Notes: a model not told the origin generated them from the sequence alone. A DNA stretch of 64,000 nucleotides from a bacterium (GCA_035295165.1 DATGJN010000062.1:1-64000), one strand, 5' to 3'. Counted from the stretch's first letter, positions 1-9,650 are shown. Numbers and translations are program-made.

Positions 1-649
1 AGCCCGTACTCCCGGCCCAACACTTCTCTCGTCGTCGCGAGCCCCGCAACACCCAACTATTTGTTGGAGACTGAGGCGGCGGCCTCGGTATGCGCCTGAT
101 CCCCGGGCTTTGCGATTGTAGGTTACATCGTATGGAAGCCCTTATGTATACGCGTTTGGTGGGCGGTGCCGGCCTTGAACCTGCCCTCTTGCCACGCACC
201 TCATTCCCTCGATGTGGGACGACCTGCTCGGCAATGCCTGATGCGGCACGAGTTGCGGGCTGGTCCACCAACAAGTCAGCTGATCCTTCGAAGCGAGTGC
301 ATCGGGGCCTGCACTCACTTTGCACTCGTGGCCAACCCGATTTTTTGCGGCCGGCAGGTGTGGCTTCGGGGGCAACGCAAACCCTGTAACCACGGTCTTG
401 TACAGCGCGAAGCGAGGATAGTGACTCCATCATATGTACATATGCAGTTGTAGACGAGCGATCTATTCCGACGGGTGCCGACTATTGGCGCCAGTGCAAC
501 CTCCGCGCGTGCTGGCGTGGCTCGGGGCCGCGTCTCCTTATGGGGGTTCTGGGCTAGCTCAGACATTTCACGACGGCGTGCAAACCTTGAACCTAGCGGA
601 CACTGAGACCATGATTGGGGATTCTTAGCGCCCGCTCATTTGGCCGTGG
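1..649. other. No confident gene; accessory-type sequence
   Basis: No open frame here has convincing protein-like composition, and base composition is more even than in the core of the window. On the minus strand, about 158-250, a T-arm-like sequence followed by an encoded CCA (GGTTCAAGG ... CCCACCA) recalls the 3' end of a tRNA. No matching 5' acceptor strand was found, so at best this is a degraded tRNA or attachment-site remnant. Confidence 0.4.
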
Positions 650-889
650 TCATTCTCGCTCCCACGAGTGGCGCATCAGCCCTATCTCGTGTGCACTCTC
701 CGGATGATCGGTCACCCACCGATGGCACCGCCGGCACAGGACCACGAGGTTCCAAGCGTGGCTGGCCCCACGACGACCGCGGGGCTTGACATGGTGTCGC
801 TCCAACCCGCCTTCGCGACCGCAGAGAATGCAGCGGCGAAGAGTCTTCTTGTGAGGGGTCTTGCGCTAGTGTAGATGCGCGTTGCGCAT
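650..889 (-). pseudogene. HNH endonuclease domain, 5' end interrupted by an amber codon
   Basis: The frame 865-650 encodes 71 residues with a complete small HNH nuclease fold. It has a first zinc knuckle CILC, the metal-binding LERHHVKPRG, the central Asn in AWNLVVL, a second knuckle CRRC, and then HRWVTDHPESAHE. HNH nucleases of this size are common in phages and mobile elements. The problem is the start. The only ATG with a Shine-Dalgarno-like GGACGGAG is at 889-887, and seven codons later an in-frame TAG (868-866) interrupts the frame before the domain. No ATG, GTG or TTG lies between that stop and the first cysteine pair. The frame is either broken, read through, or initiated at a rare codon such as ATT. 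The domain call is firm; the functional status is not. Confidence 0.6.
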
Positions 890-1443
890 GTGCGCTCCGT
901 CCAACCGTGCGAGACACTGCCCAGCTTCACGGACAGTCGCAGGCCGGCGGGTGCGCACACTCGCACCTGCTGCTGCAGGCCCCAGACCGCGCCATGGGTC
1001 AAGAGCATGAACGTATAGCCGTCGTACTTGATCGCCTCGATCTTTCTTCCCAGCACGGTCTCAACAAGCAGCTTCTGAATCGCCCTGGCCTCTTCTTCCA
1101 ACTCGCCGTCGCGCTCGCCATCCTCATGCGGGGCACGAAGGTCGCTGCGGCTCAAGACCTTCGCCTCCTCGACCAGAGCGACCGCCGCATGTCGATCGCC
1201 CACCTCGAGGGCTCTCAGGGCCTGGCGGCTCACCATCGCCAGCTTGGTGACCTCCTCGCCAGAGATGTCTCGCCGGTCGAGACTCGTCGCCTGCACGAGT
1301 TCCGCCGCCAGGGTGACGGCATAGGCCCAGGACTTGCGCATTCCGAGCTCGGGTTGCGCCACATACTCGGTGAAGCTCTCATAGCCCAGGTCCCGGTAGA
1401 CCTCTGTGTCGTGCATGGCGTTGAGCAGCGCTCCGAGGATCAG
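712..1443 (-). CDS. Phage/plasmid-type helix-turn-helix-like hypothetical protein
   Basis: The N-terminal part reads ILGALLNAMHDTEVYRDLGY followed by ESFTEYVAQPELGMRKSWAY. This matches the pattern of mobile-element proteins with a short helical DNA-binding-like module (a 'lyrelGYksFeeYve-elGis...aY' motif), and is followed by an acidic helical middle region rich in Glu. I know no assigned function. The start is unresolved. A CTG at 1443 overlaps the TGA of the membrane gene upstream, and the first ATG (1416) would cut into the first helix. The last 50-60 codons overlap the HNH frame and look like its shadow, so a frameshift near 890 is likely. It sits directly behind the small membrane gene and before the HNH domain, an arrangement typical of element remnants. 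Confidence 0.45.
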   Translation of the reverse strand: MILGALLNAMHDTEVYRDLGYESFTEYVAQPELGMRKSWAYAVTLAAELVQATSLDRRDISGEEVTKLAMVSRQALRALEVGDRHAAVALVEEAKVLSRSDLRAPHEDGERDGELEEEARAIQKLLVETVLGRKIEAIKYDGYTFMLLTHGAVWGLQQQVRVCAPAGLRLSVKLGSVSHGWTERTCATRIYTSARPLTRRLFAAAFSAVAKAGWSDTMSSPAVVVGPATLGTSWSCAGGAIGG

Positions 1444-1643
1444 CAGCCGGTCTTCTGCCTGTCGGTGCGCCAGTCGGGGAATCTGTCGGGTCCGCCGGGT
1501 CTTCCCTCGACCCCACCCGGGATCCGCCTCGCCAACTCCACGATGAGCCAAACAGCGACGACGAGTCCGCAGACAAACGTAACAAGCACGAACCATCCCA
1601 GTACGGCCGCATCGATCTCGTTCTGCGCTATCCCGAATGGCAT
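1440..1643 (-). CDS. Small single-pass membrane protein (67 aa)
   Basis: A 67-residue protein with one strong transmembrane helix at residues 13-37 (AAVLGWFVLVTFVCGLVVAV), followed by a basic, Pro/Gly-rich cytoplasmic-type tail. The start is well supported: an AAAGGAGC ribosome binding site lies eight bases before ATG 1643. Its TGA overlaps the beginning of the following helix-turn-helix-like frame, so the two may be translationally coupled. I do not recognise the family. Confidence 0.55.
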   Translation of the reverse strand: MPFGIAQNEIDAAVLGWFVLVTFVCGLVVAVWLIVELARRIPGGVEGRPGGPDRFPDWRTDRQKTGC

Positions 1644-2066
1644 CGCGCAATGCTCCTTTCCCGGGATCCCGCCGCGCCCAGACGAGCGCCGTTCTTGTTG
1701 CCGTTGCTGCATTCACGCCCCGAAGAACCAAGGCCAGGACATCGTCGGGATCATGCGCCACTCCCGTGACTTGAGACGCCCTTCGGTCGGCGGAACACAC
1801 TGGCTGCGCCCGTCTGGTCCGCCGGAAGGCCACAACCGGGTACTACTACTGGAGGGTGAACCCGTCTGCCCTGAAAAACCACAAACGGCAGTCCTGCTGA
1901 CCCGCGGTCCCGACCGGAAACGATTGGTCGCGACGATCGCCGGGTTCCTCTACCCAGTACCGGCACGGGGCGAATATCCTCCACGCGCCACCCGAGCGAT
2001 CTTTCCTCGCGTCTACGAACCGTCGCCGGCGGGCATCATCTGGCTGTGGAAAAGGGAGGGCCTGAC
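1644..2066. other. Intergenic, divergent promoters
   Basis: This region separates the minus-strand small membrane gene from the plus-strand secreted protein gene and must carry both promoters. I see no gene, clear promoter consensus or repeat in it. Confidence 0.4.
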
Positions 2067-2717
2067 ATGCGTAAGGCGGCCATCAGTTTCGCGGCGGGCA
2101 TTAACTTCGTGCTGAGCGCAAGATGGCTGCTCGTGGGCGCGCTGTTGATTCTATGTGTGAACGCGCAAGCCGCGGATGCACCAACGCTTCAAGCCCCGAC
2201 GTGGATGATTGGTGATACGTGGACCTATCAAACTCCGAGCGGGGCGCAAATTGTCTATACGGTGCTGGGCGCGGGCAACAGCGGCTACACCGTGCGAGCG
2301 CGCCTTGGTAACACCCCAACCGGTACGCTCCTTGTCCATCCGAACCTGTCCACCGATAAAGGGTACTTCATCCAGATAGATTGGCCACTGGCATCGGGAC
2401 GATCATGGGGTGCGGATCAGACAGAGCAAGCGAACGACGAGACCAGTACAATCAAGTGGCATACGACGTGGCTGGTAAAGTCGTGGGAGTCTGTCGCGGT
2501 GCCTGCGGGCACCTTTGACGCCTATCATGTCGACGGTAAGCAGTGCGCCGCGATTGCGGCGCGACCCTGCGGGAACTTCTCGTTTTGGTACGCCCCGACA
2601 GTCAAATCGTTCGTGAAAGAGTCGTGGGCATCGGAGAACTACTGGGGTAGGTTGGCGGGCCGAATGGAACAACTCGTCTCCTACACACTGCATAATCCCG
2701 GCCCGAACGGTCCCTAG
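2067..2717 (+). CDS. Secreted hypothetical protein
   Basis: A 216-residue protein with an N-terminal export signal: a basic MRKAAIS start, a hydrophobic stretch around residues 22-35 (WLLVGALLILCV), then an Ala-rich cleavage region (NAQAADA). The mature part has the pattern of small extracytoplasmic beta-rich proteins: WMIGDTWTY near its start, later VAVPAGTFDAYHV, FWYAPTVKSFVKE. This combination recurs in uncharacterised secreted proteins of soil bacteria. ATG 2067 was chosen because GGGAGGG lies seven bases upstream and the signal peptide then starts properly; an upstream in-frame ATG at 2046 lacks a site. No enzymatic motif is visible. It has no co-directional neighbour. Confidence 0.7.
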   Translation: MRKAAISFAAGINFVLSARWLLVGALLILCVNAQAADAPTLQAPTWMIGDTWTYQTPSGAQIVYTVLGAGNSGYTVRARLGNTPTGTLLVHPNLSTDKGYFIQIDWPLASGRSWGADQTEQANDETSTIKWHTTWLVKSWESVAVPAGTFDAYHVDGKQCAAIAARPCGNFSFWYAPTVKSFVKESWASENYWGRLAGRMEQLVSYTLHNPGPNGP

Positions 2718-2917
2718 CCAGGGGCTCGGTTTCCAACACGCCGATTCGGTCAGGCCATCTTGGATGCAGCCCGACATCATGCTCTGGATCAGGCTCTTGC
2801 TGCGGCGATACTCCTCCACCTCGGCGTTCGCCCATTCCCCGTCTTGACCGGTCGTCATCGGATTCGACGCTAAGCAGGCTTGCCCAACCCCTGGCGAGAT
2901 CCCGCCTCATTCGCCAC

Positions 2918-3175
2918 TCATCGAGCAGTCACGATGTTGGCCATGGCGTGCACATGCCCGTTGCCGAACGCGTTTGCCTCCGCAAGTGTCGCAAACCGGG
3001 CCTGGAGGACGACGCGACTGCCATCCGTCCCGTGCCGGACCACCCGATGACCCTCGTCCGTCGACCGCTCAACGAACACGAGATACGGCGGTTGTGGCCA
3101 CTGCGGATATACCCGCCCGCAATCGTACTCGTGCCCGGGCATCAATGGTTTCGGTTCGCGATCGAAGTGTGGCAT
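2918..3175 (-). CDS. Small hypothetical protein (85 aa)
   Basis: An 85-residue soluble protein starting MPHFDREPKPLMPGHEYDCG and ending with LAEANAFGNGHVHAMANI. The composition is protein-like, with aromatic and acidic residues well spread. The start at the second of two adjacent ATGs (3175) is favoured because GGAGGG lies five bases before it. I recognise no family. The central YLVFVERSTDEGHRVVRHG followed by a final LAEANAFG segment resembles small proteins that modify or bind phage or host factors, but that is only an impression. Confidence 0.5.
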   Translation of the reverse strand: MPHFDREPKPLMPGHEYDCGRVYPQWPQPPYLVFVERSTDEGHRVVRHGTDGSRVVLQARFATLAEANAFGNGHVHAMANIVTAR

Positions 3176-3906
3176 CATGTCCCTCCATGTGGATCCTGTG
3201 ACAACCTCAATGGGCACCGGTCCGGCCAGATCATGTGGAAGGAACTGTACGTAACGCTCGCAACGAAGGTGCCCCGTATCTCGCAAATACCCGGGGGCTA
3301 GTGTTAGGGGACATCATTGTTGATCTGCCGGCGGAAATTCGTGGGGCAGCGACGAGGCGCGGACGGAACCGCGTTCACCTGAGGCAGCGAGGTGGCGCAC
3401 ATTGTCTTCGGGACGTGGCAACGGCGTTTCCGGACAGACACCAACTACCGGCTGCGTCACGAGGCGAGGGGGGGAGAGAGTGCGTTGAATGCTAGCGGAA
3501 CCGTTACAAACGCTGGTACCGAGTAACGGGTTTGCGCCGCCCCGAAGGTTCCGCGCGTACCGACGTTTCGGAACGAGTTTTTGCGAAACGAACCCACCGG
3601 CCTGTATTCCCCCTCCCAGCAACTAACAGGGGATCGGCACGACGCTCAGAATCAGTCCCCAACCGTGGCGATACATCGAGCGCACATCGCCGATGAGGTG
3701 AACGTTCGGCGGCGGGGGCCAAGCGGCGTTGCTAGAGGCTCGCCGGGATGCCGCTCGTCGCCCGAGCGAGGGGGATGCCGTTCCATGAGCAGACTGCCAC
3801 GCACGGCTGCGTACCAACGGCGGGCTCCGCACCGCAAGTACTGCCTTCACAACCATCGAGTCCCGCGCGCGACGATTAAGGCCCCGTTCTAGCGAGAGGA
3901 GACGGA
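3176..3906. other. No gene recognised
   Basis: About 730 bases without a supported coding region. Several short frames exist on both strands, but none has protein-like composition or a ribosome binding site. The last 20 bases carry the GAGGAG site of the HAF-repeat gene, so its promoter should lie in this stretch. Confidence 0.4.
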
Positions 3907-4788
3907 ATGCGACTATCCAGGATGCTTGTCCCGACGTTGCTCGCTAGCGTGCTGATGGGTATCACGGTTCCTAGCCCCGCAGCAGATCCTATTGCATTCA
4001 CCACCATCGATGCCCCGGGGGCAACCGACACCTGGGTCTGGAGCATCAACAACGCCGGGGAGACCGTGGGGGCGTTCTTCAGGGACGCGGAAAAGAGGAG
4101 CCACGGCTTCCTACGCACCCCCGACGGCACGTTCACCACGATCGATGTCCCAGGGGGGATCAGCACGTACCCTCACGGGATCAATGATGCTGGGCAGATC
4201 GTCGGGACCTTCGACGACCCAAACAACGAGAGACATGGCTTTCTGCGCACCCGTGACGGCGTCGTCACGGCGATCGATGTCCCTGGAGCAACGGCGACCT
4301 CCGCCAGCGCCATCAACCGGTCCGGGCAGATCGTGGGCGTATTCCAGGACAAGGAGCATTACGGCCACGGATTCCTCCGTACCGCAACGGGCGTCTTCAC
4401 CACCATCAATGTCCCGGAGGCGAACGAAACCTACGCCAATGGTATCAACGGTGCCGGGCAGATCGTGGGAACCTTCGCGAACGCAAACTACGACGGGCAC
4501 AGCTTCCTCCGCACGGTGGACGGCACCTTCACCACTGTCGATCCCCACGGGGCGTCCGTCGCTTGCGCCAACGCCATCAATGATGCCGGACAGGTTGTGG
4601 GATTTTTCAGTCGCGCTGGCGCCAAGGACCACGGGTTCCTTCGCACCGCAACCGGCGCCTTCACCAACTTTGACAACCCGGGTGCGGGTGTGATCAGCGC
4701 GGATCCCCTCGGGATCAACGACGCCGGGCAGATTGTGGGAGTGTTCGTAGCCGGGGACAAGATACACAGCTTCGTGATGACGCGATAG
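3907..4788 (+). CDS. Secreted HAF-repeat protein
   Basis: A 293-residue protein with a signal peptide (residues 1-25, LVPTLLASVLMGITVPSPAA). About six tandem repeats of roughly 42 residues follow, each built as FTTIDVPGA - x - GINDAGQIVGTF - x - HGFLRT-DG. This is the HAF repeat seen in extracellular proteins of proteobacteria and other soil bacteria. The repeats probably form a beta-propeller-like or solenoid structure; no catalytic residues are apparent and no function is known to me. The start has GAGGAG six bases upstream. The gene stands alone. The repeat number and lack of an anchor suggest a freely secreted or periplasmic product. Confidence 0.75.
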   Translation: MRLSRMLVPTLLASVLMGITVPSPAADPIAFTTIDAPGATDTWVWSINNAGETVGAFFRDAEKRSHGFLRTPDGTFTTIDVPGGISTYPHGINDAGQIVGTFDDPNNERHGFLRTRDGVVTAIDVPGATATSASAINRSGQIVGVFQDKEHYGHGFLRTATGVFTTINVPEANETYANGINGAGQIVGTFANANYDGHSFLRTVDGTFTTVDPHGASVACANAINDAGQVVGFFSRAGAKDHGFLRTATGAFTNFDNPGAGVISADPLGINDAGQIVGVFVAGDKIHSFVMTR

Positions 4789-5392
4789 CCCACTCGTACC
4801 GTTAGTGCGCCGCGCGAGGATATCGTCCCTTGACGAGGGGTAGTCGGTTGAGGCAAGCGGGTCATGTCGATGTACGCAGCGGCAAAAGGTGCCCCGTGCT
4901 TCCAGAGCGCGCAGCCGTGGAGGACGTTCAGCATCTCGGACCCCACACCAAGCAACGCTGGAGCGACGAGCAGTTCACCAGGCATCCACAAGAAGAACCC
5001 AAACCTGTCATTCTCGCCTCATCGCGCATGCCGTCGCTAAGTGACAACGGGTAATCGCCTTCTTGCCTTCTCTCCTTCTCCCCCATCGCCGTTCTGCGAA
5101 CTACCGCCGTGAGACATTCCCCTCGAGTTTCACCGTGCTCAAGTAAGAGCACATTAACCGGGATTGACTACGAACGGCCAGAAGAGGGAAAATACACTAG
5201 TGTGGCGGCGCGGAGCCGTCAGTATATCGCCCGGGTGGGCTCTGAGGCTACTTCGCTGACGCCGGAGTCTCCCCACTCCCGCCGCCACTACTCAACTGCT
5301 TGTTTGTCATCGCCTCGCGATACCGGCAGTCTTGCCGAACGTGATGATGACTCGGTCCGCCGTGTGAGACAGGTTAGCGGGGTTGACGGCGC
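4789..5392. other. Intergenic between convergent genes, no gene seen
   Basis: About 600 bases between the HAF-repeat gene and the minus-strand acyl-CoA synthetase. No frame has protein-like composition. I found no strong terminator hairpin or repeat. Confidence 0.4.
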
Positions 5393-7033
5393 CTATGCGG
5401 TGCGGACGCCGGCCGCCTGCTCCAGTCCCAATTCGGCGATCGCGAGCTCACGCATGCGAAACTTCTGGATCTTGCCGGTGACCGTCATCGGGAAGCCCTC
5501 GACGAACTTCCAGTAGTGCGGAATCTTGAAGGTCGCGATCTTCCCCAGGCAAAACGCGATGAGCTCTTCTTCGCTCGCCTCGACACCGGGGCGCAGCTTG
5601 ACCCACGCCATGACGTCCTCGCCGTAGCGAACGCTGGGGACGCCGATCACCTGAACGTCGGCCACCGCAGGGTGCGTGTAGAGAAACTCCTCGATCTCGC
5701 GAGGGTAGATGTTCTCGCCACCCCGGATGATCATGTCCTTGATGCGCCCGACGATGTTCACGTATCCCTCGTCGTCCATCGTCGCGAGATCACCGGTGTG
5801 CATCCAGCGCGCCGCATCGATGGCGGCGTGCGTGGCCTTCTCGTCGTCCCAGTATCCGAGCATCACGAGATACCCCCGCGCGCATAGTTCTCCGGGGGTG
5901 CCGCGCGGCACAACCATGCCGGTCGCCGGATCGACGATCTTGACCTCGACGTGTGGATGTACGCGCCCGACCGTGGACACGCGCTTGGCGAGCGGGTCGT
6001 CGAGGCCGCTCTGGGTGGACACGGGCGAGGTCTCCGTCATCCCGTAGCAGATCGTGACCTCGGTCATGCCCATCTGCGACTGCACCTTCTTCATGACCTC
6101 GACCGGGCACGGCGACCCGGCCATGATGCCGGTGCGGAGGCTGGAAGTGTCGAACTCCGCGAACTGCGGGTGCTCCAACTCCGCGATGAACATCGTGGGA
6201 ACGCCGTACAGCGATGTGCAGCGCTCCGCCTGCACGGTCTCGAGGACCGCGAGCGGATCAAACGCCTCCGCCGGAACGACCATGCACGCCCCGTGAGTCG
6301 TGCACGCCAGGTTCCCGAGCACCATGCCGAAACAGTGGTAGAACGGCACCGGAATGCAGACGCGGTCCCGTTCGGTGTACCGCAGGGCCTCGCCGATGAA
6401 GAAGCCGTTGTTGAGGATGTTGTGGTGCGAGAGGGTCGCCCCCTTGGGAAACCCGGTCGTGCCGGACGTGTATTGAATGTTGATCGGGTCGTCGAACTGC
6501 AGCGTCGCCTCCAAGCGCTCGAGCTCGGCACCGGGGATCTGGTTCGCATCGTTCAGCAGCGCCTTCCATCCGTCTTCGAGGACGAGACTCTCCCGGAGCC
6601 GCGGGCAGCGCCCGCGCACCTCGTCGAGCATGGCGACATAGTTCGTCTGGCGGAAGCCGCGGGAGAGCGCGAGAAAACCGACGCCGGACTGCCTGAGGGC
6701 GTACTCGAGCTCGGTCGTCTTGTAGCCGGGGTTGATCGTCACAAGGATCGCGCCGATCCGCGCCGTCGCGTACTGGAGTACGGCCCACTCGAACCGGTTC
6801 GGCGCCCAGATTCCAACGCGGTCGCCTTTGCCCACGCGCCGCGCCAGGAGGCCGCGCGCGGCCCGGCCGGTCTCCTCCCAGAATTGCCGGTACGTAGCCC
6901 GGTACCCTTGGTGACGAACGACGAGCGCCTCGCGATCCGGGACGCGTTCCGCAGTACGCCGCAGGTTCGCGCCGATCGTCTCGGCCAACAGCGGCGTCGC
7001 ACTCGCGCCGTGCACGTACGAAGGCGCTCGCAT
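5393..7033 (-). CDS. Long/medium-chain fatty-acyl-CoA synthetase (AMP-forming)
   Basis: A 546-residue ANL-superfamily adenylate-forming enzyme. It activates a carboxylic acid with ATP to an acyl-adenylate and transfers it to CoA. The P-loop-like [11 protein letters not shown] is at about residues 188-198. Further signatures are [10 protein letters not shown], the hinge region [20 protein letters not shown], and the C-terminal catalytic Lys in TVTGKIQKF (about 521). Length and order match the FadD-like/AcsA family of medium-chain synthetases. ATG 7033 is preferred over an in-frame GTG nine bases upstream. The gene is monocistronic, and no beta-oxidation partners are adjacent. Substrate chain length cannot be read from the sequence. 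Confidence 0.9.
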   Translation of the reverse strand: MRAPSYVHGASATPLLAETIGANLRRTAERVPDREALVVRHQGYRATYRQFWEETGRAARGLLARRVGKGDRVGIWAPNRFEWAVLQYATARIGAILVTINPGYKTTELEYALRQSGVGFLALSRGFRQTNYVAMLDEVRGRCPRLRESLVLEDGWKALLNDANQIPGAELERLEATLQFDDPINIQYTSGTTGFPKGATLSHHNILNNGFFIGEALRYTERDRVCIPVPFYHCFGMVLGNLACTTHGACMVVPAEAFDPLAVLETVQAERCTSLYGVPTMFIAELEHPQFAEFDTSSLRTGIMAGSPCPVEVMKKVQSQMGMTEVTICYGMTETSPVSTQSGLDDPLAKRVSTVGRVHPHVEVKIVDPATGMVVPRGTPGELCARGYLVMLGYWDDEKATHAAIDAARWMHTGDLATMDDEGYVNIVGRIKDMIIRGGENIYPREIEEFLYTHPAVADVQVIGVPSVRYGEDVMAWVKLRPGVEASEEELIAFCLGKIATFKIPHYWKFVEGFPMTVTGKIQKFRMRELAIAELGLEQAAGVRTA

Positions 7034-7276
7034 CAGGCACACCCCCGTCCCGGAGGACTACGGCCTCGACCACCGTCCGTCGACCGACGTTCGGCGACCG
7101 GCCTTGCCACTCCTCCGATCCGCAGGCGCGAGGACGCCGTCGCGACCGACTCGAGACGCGGCCAGGACCGCGCCGGGCTCCTCTCAATTGAGCGGGAGGC
7201 GAAGCCTCTCACCGGCCGCTGCCGTGAGACCTCCGCCTCCCGCGACGTGCGTGTTCAGATCGCCGAGACAGAACGG

Positions 7277-9508
7277 CTAGTGGTTGCCGTTGCCTCCGTT
7301 CCCGCCCTGACCGCCACCGCCGCCGTTACCGGACCCGCCGCCGTTGCTGTTCCCGCCCGTGCCGCCGTTGCCGCCCGAGCCGCCTGCGCCGTTCCCGGCA
7401 CCACTGTTGGCGTTGCCGCCGTTGCCGCCTTGACCGCCGTGACCGCCGTTGCCGGAGCCTCCGCTGTTGCCGTTCCCGCCTTGGCCGCCGTTCCCGGCGT
7501 TTCCACCGCCGCCGCTGCCAGCGCCGCTGTTCCCGCTCCCGCCGTTCCCGCCCTGGCCGCCGCCGCCGCCGTTGCCGGAGTTGTCTCCGTTGCTGTTCCC
7601 GCCGCCGCCGCCGTTACCGCCGTTGCCACCGTCACCGCCGCCGCCGCTGTTGGCCCCGATGCCGCCGCCGAGCGCGACACCGCCACCGTTACCGCCCTGG
7701 CCGCCCGCACCACCGTTACCGGCGTTGACGCCTGTGTTGCTGCTGCCGCCGCCACCACCGGCGCCGCCGTTGCCGCCAAGACCGCTTGCGGTATTGTTGG
7801 CGTTTCCGCCGTTGCCGCCCTGGCCGCCCGCGCCACCGTCGCCCGAATCGAGACCGCTGTTCAAACTGCCGCCCGTGCCGCCGGCACCACCGTCGCCGCC
7901 GGTACCGGACCCGCTCACGTTGCCGTCGCCACCGTTGCCGCCCTGACCGCCGTTACCGCCGTTGCCGGCATTCGTACCGCCGTTAAGGCTCCCGCCGTCG
8001 CCGCCGGCCGCGCCGATACCGCCGTTGCCAGAACCTCCGGCGTTGTCGTTCCCGCCGTTACCGCCCTGGCCGCCGTTGCCAGCGCTACCCGCGCCCGCGC
8101 CGCTGTTGATGTCACCGCCGGCGCCGCCGATCCCGGCGTCCCCGCCGATTCCTGAGGCCCCGGAGTTGTTGTTGCCGCCATCGCCACCCGCGCCACCGTT
8201 CCCACCCTGACCGGCGCCCGCGCCGCTGTTCAGATCCCCGCCTTCGCCGCCGGCTGCGCCGTTACCACCGCCGCTGGACCCGCCGGAGCTATTGTTGCCG
8301 CCGTTTCCGCCTTGACCGCCGTTGCCGCCATCACCCGCGTTCGCGCCGCTGTTAGCAGCGCCGCCGACCCCGCCGTCTCCGGCGCTGCCGCCGTTCCCGG
8401 AACTGGTGCCGTTGCCGTTGCCACCGTTGCCACCTTGACCGCCGTTGCCGCCGTCACCCGCGCCGGCGCCGCTGTTCGAGGCATCGCCGGCGCCGCCGTT
8501 TCCACCGGTACCACCGTTACCGGACGAACCGGTGTTGTTGTTGCCGCCGTTCCCGCCCTGGCCGCCGTTGCCGCCAAACCCCGAACCGGCACCCGTGTTG
8601 TTGTCGGCGCCGTTACCGCCGGTGCCGCCATTCCCGCCGTTCCCGGAACCGGTGTCGTTGCTGTTGCCTCCGTCGCCGCCGTTCCCGCCGACGCCGCCGG
8701 AGCCTGTGCCGCCGCCTCCGCTGTTGAAGCTGCCGCCGGCACCGCCACCACCGCCAGCGCCGCCGTTGCCGGAGGAGTTGTTGTTCAGGCTGCCGCCGTG
8801 ACCGCCGTTGCCTGCCGCTCCTCCGGAGCCGTCGCCGCCGCGCGCCGCTTGCGGATCATTGTTTGGCGCGTTTGCGCCGTTCAGACCGTTTTGCCCGTTC
8901 AGGCCGTTCGAGGCTCCACTGGCGTTTGTCCCGGCACCACCGCCACCGCCCACGCCGCCCGTGCCGCCGTTACCCAACGTGCCGCCGTTGCCGCCTGCGC
9001 CGCCGGCACCGCCGGCACCGCCTGCGCCGCCGGCACCGCCGCCTGCGGTGCCTAGACCGCCCGCACCACCGCTGCCGCCCGCGCCGCCGTTCCCGCCGCT
9101 GTTCCCGACCGCGCCGTTCCCGCCGTTCCCGCCGTTGCCGGCATTGCCACCGTTGCCGCCGACGCCCACGCCGCCGCCGTTCCCCGCGTTGCCGCCTGTG
9201 CCCCCGGGACCGCCGGAACCGTTCGCGCTGTTGAAGCTCCCACCGCCACCGCCGTCACCGCCGTCGCCGCCGTTGCCGCCCTGGAAGCTGCCGCCGTTAC
9301 CGGCCCCGCCTCCAGCACCGCCAGCGCCTACCCCAACACCTGTGTTGTTGCTTCCTCCGTCGCCACCATCGCCACCGCTCCCGGCGTTACCCAGCAACGC
9401 AGCCAGCGCGGGCGTTGCACCCATGCCGTACCATATCGGCACCGTCAACGCGAGCGCCGCGGTGACAGCGAGCATGAAAACCTTACGCCGGCGAATCTGG
9501 TCCCTCAT
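7277..9508 (-). CDS. Secreted PGRS-like glycine-rich repeat protein
   Basis: A 743-residue protein with an export signal (KVFMLAVTAALALTVPIWYG, residues 9-28). The remaining ~700 residues are Gly/Asn/Ala/Ser only, built of GGX triplets such as GGNGGQGGNGG. The pattern resembles the PGRS tails of mycobacterial PE_PGRS proteins, but the PE domain is absent. Residues 269-596 form eight tandem units of exactly 41 residues. In PGRS proteins such triplets fold as polyglycine-II-like sheets; a surface or matrix role is an inference. AAGGGAGC lies seven bases before the ATG. It follows a paralogue 142 bases upstream in the same direction, so both probably share one transcript and its riboswitch leader. 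There is no C-terminal anchor. Confidence 0.8.
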   Translation of the reverse strand: MRDQIRRRKVFMLAVTAALALTVPIWYGMGATPALAALLGNAGSGGDGGDGGSNNTGVGVGAGGAGGGAGNGGSFQGGNGGDGGDGGGGGSFNSANGSGGPGGTGGNAGNGGGVGVGGNGGNAGNGGNGGNGAVGNSGGNGGAGGSGGAGGLGTAGGGAGGAGGAGGAGGAGGNGGTLGNGGTGGVGGGGGAGTNASGASNGLNGQNGLNGANAPNNDPQAARGGDGSGGAAGNGGHGGSLNNNSSGNGGAGGGGGAGGSFNSGGGGTGSGGVGGNGGDGGNSNDTGSGNGGNGGTGGNGADNNTGAGSGFGGNGGQGGNGGNNNTGSSGNGGTGGNGGAGDASNSGAGAGDGGNGGQGGNGGNGNGTSSGNGGSAGDGGVGGAANSGANAGDGGNGGQGGNGGNNSSGGSSGGGNGAAGGEGGDLNSGAGAGQGGNGGAGGDGGNNNSGASGIGGDAGIGGAGGDINSGAGAGSAGNGGQGGNGGNDNAGGSGNGGIGAAGGDGGSLNGGTNAGNGGNGGQGGNGGDGNVSGSGTGGDGGAGGTGGSLNSGLDSGDGGAGGQGGNGGNANNTASGLGGNGGAGGGGGSSNTGVNAGNGGAGGQGGNGGGVALGGGIGANSGGGGDGGNGGNGGGGGNSNGDNSGNGGGGGQGGNGGSGNSGAGSGGGGNAGNGGQGGNGNSGGSGNGGHGGQGGNGGNANSGAGNGAGGSGGNGGTGGNSNGGGSGNGGGGGQGGNGGNGNH
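7721..8704 (-). repeat. Eight tandem 123-bp coding repeats (41 residues each)
   Basis: Counting residues 269-596 of the glycine-rich protein gives eight units of exactly 41 residues without insertion or deletion. The unit is GxGGNGGQGGNGG, then an Asn/Ser/Thr-rich spacer, then SGNGGxxGxGG, then xxNSGAxA. A ninth, lengthened unit of 48 residues follows (597-644). The strict length despite sequence divergence suggests selection on unit length, as in a regular structural turn, in addition to replication slippage. Confidence 0.75.
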
Positions 9509-9650
9509 ACTTCAGCTCCCTTCGGCGCGCCGAGCACAACGCGTCCCTCGTGCTCAACCGCCAATCTCGTGTGACGGGTGGGGCGCCGAGGTCGAACCCT
9601 CAGCGCCCCACTCATCGTGCGTCTATCGATTCACCGATCCATCCGCCGGT

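Noticed and set aside
158-700. tmRNA with the CCA-ended T-arm as its 3' end
   Set aside because: No 5' acceptor partner (GGGCGGT) and no tag reading frame were found on the minus strand.
2403-2858. Minus-strand frame beginning MTTGQDGEWANAEV
   Set aside because: The first ~50 residues look protein-like but the frame then runs antisense through the secreted-protein gene; at most a short remnant.
5951-8155. A 734-codon plus-strand frame
   Set aside because: It runs antisense to the acyl-CoA synthetase and the first glycine-rich gene and has no recognisable domain.
7721-8704. Periodic repeat considered as a CRISPR array
   Set aside because: The period is in-frame, units diverge throughout and there are no unique spacers; it is a coding repeat.
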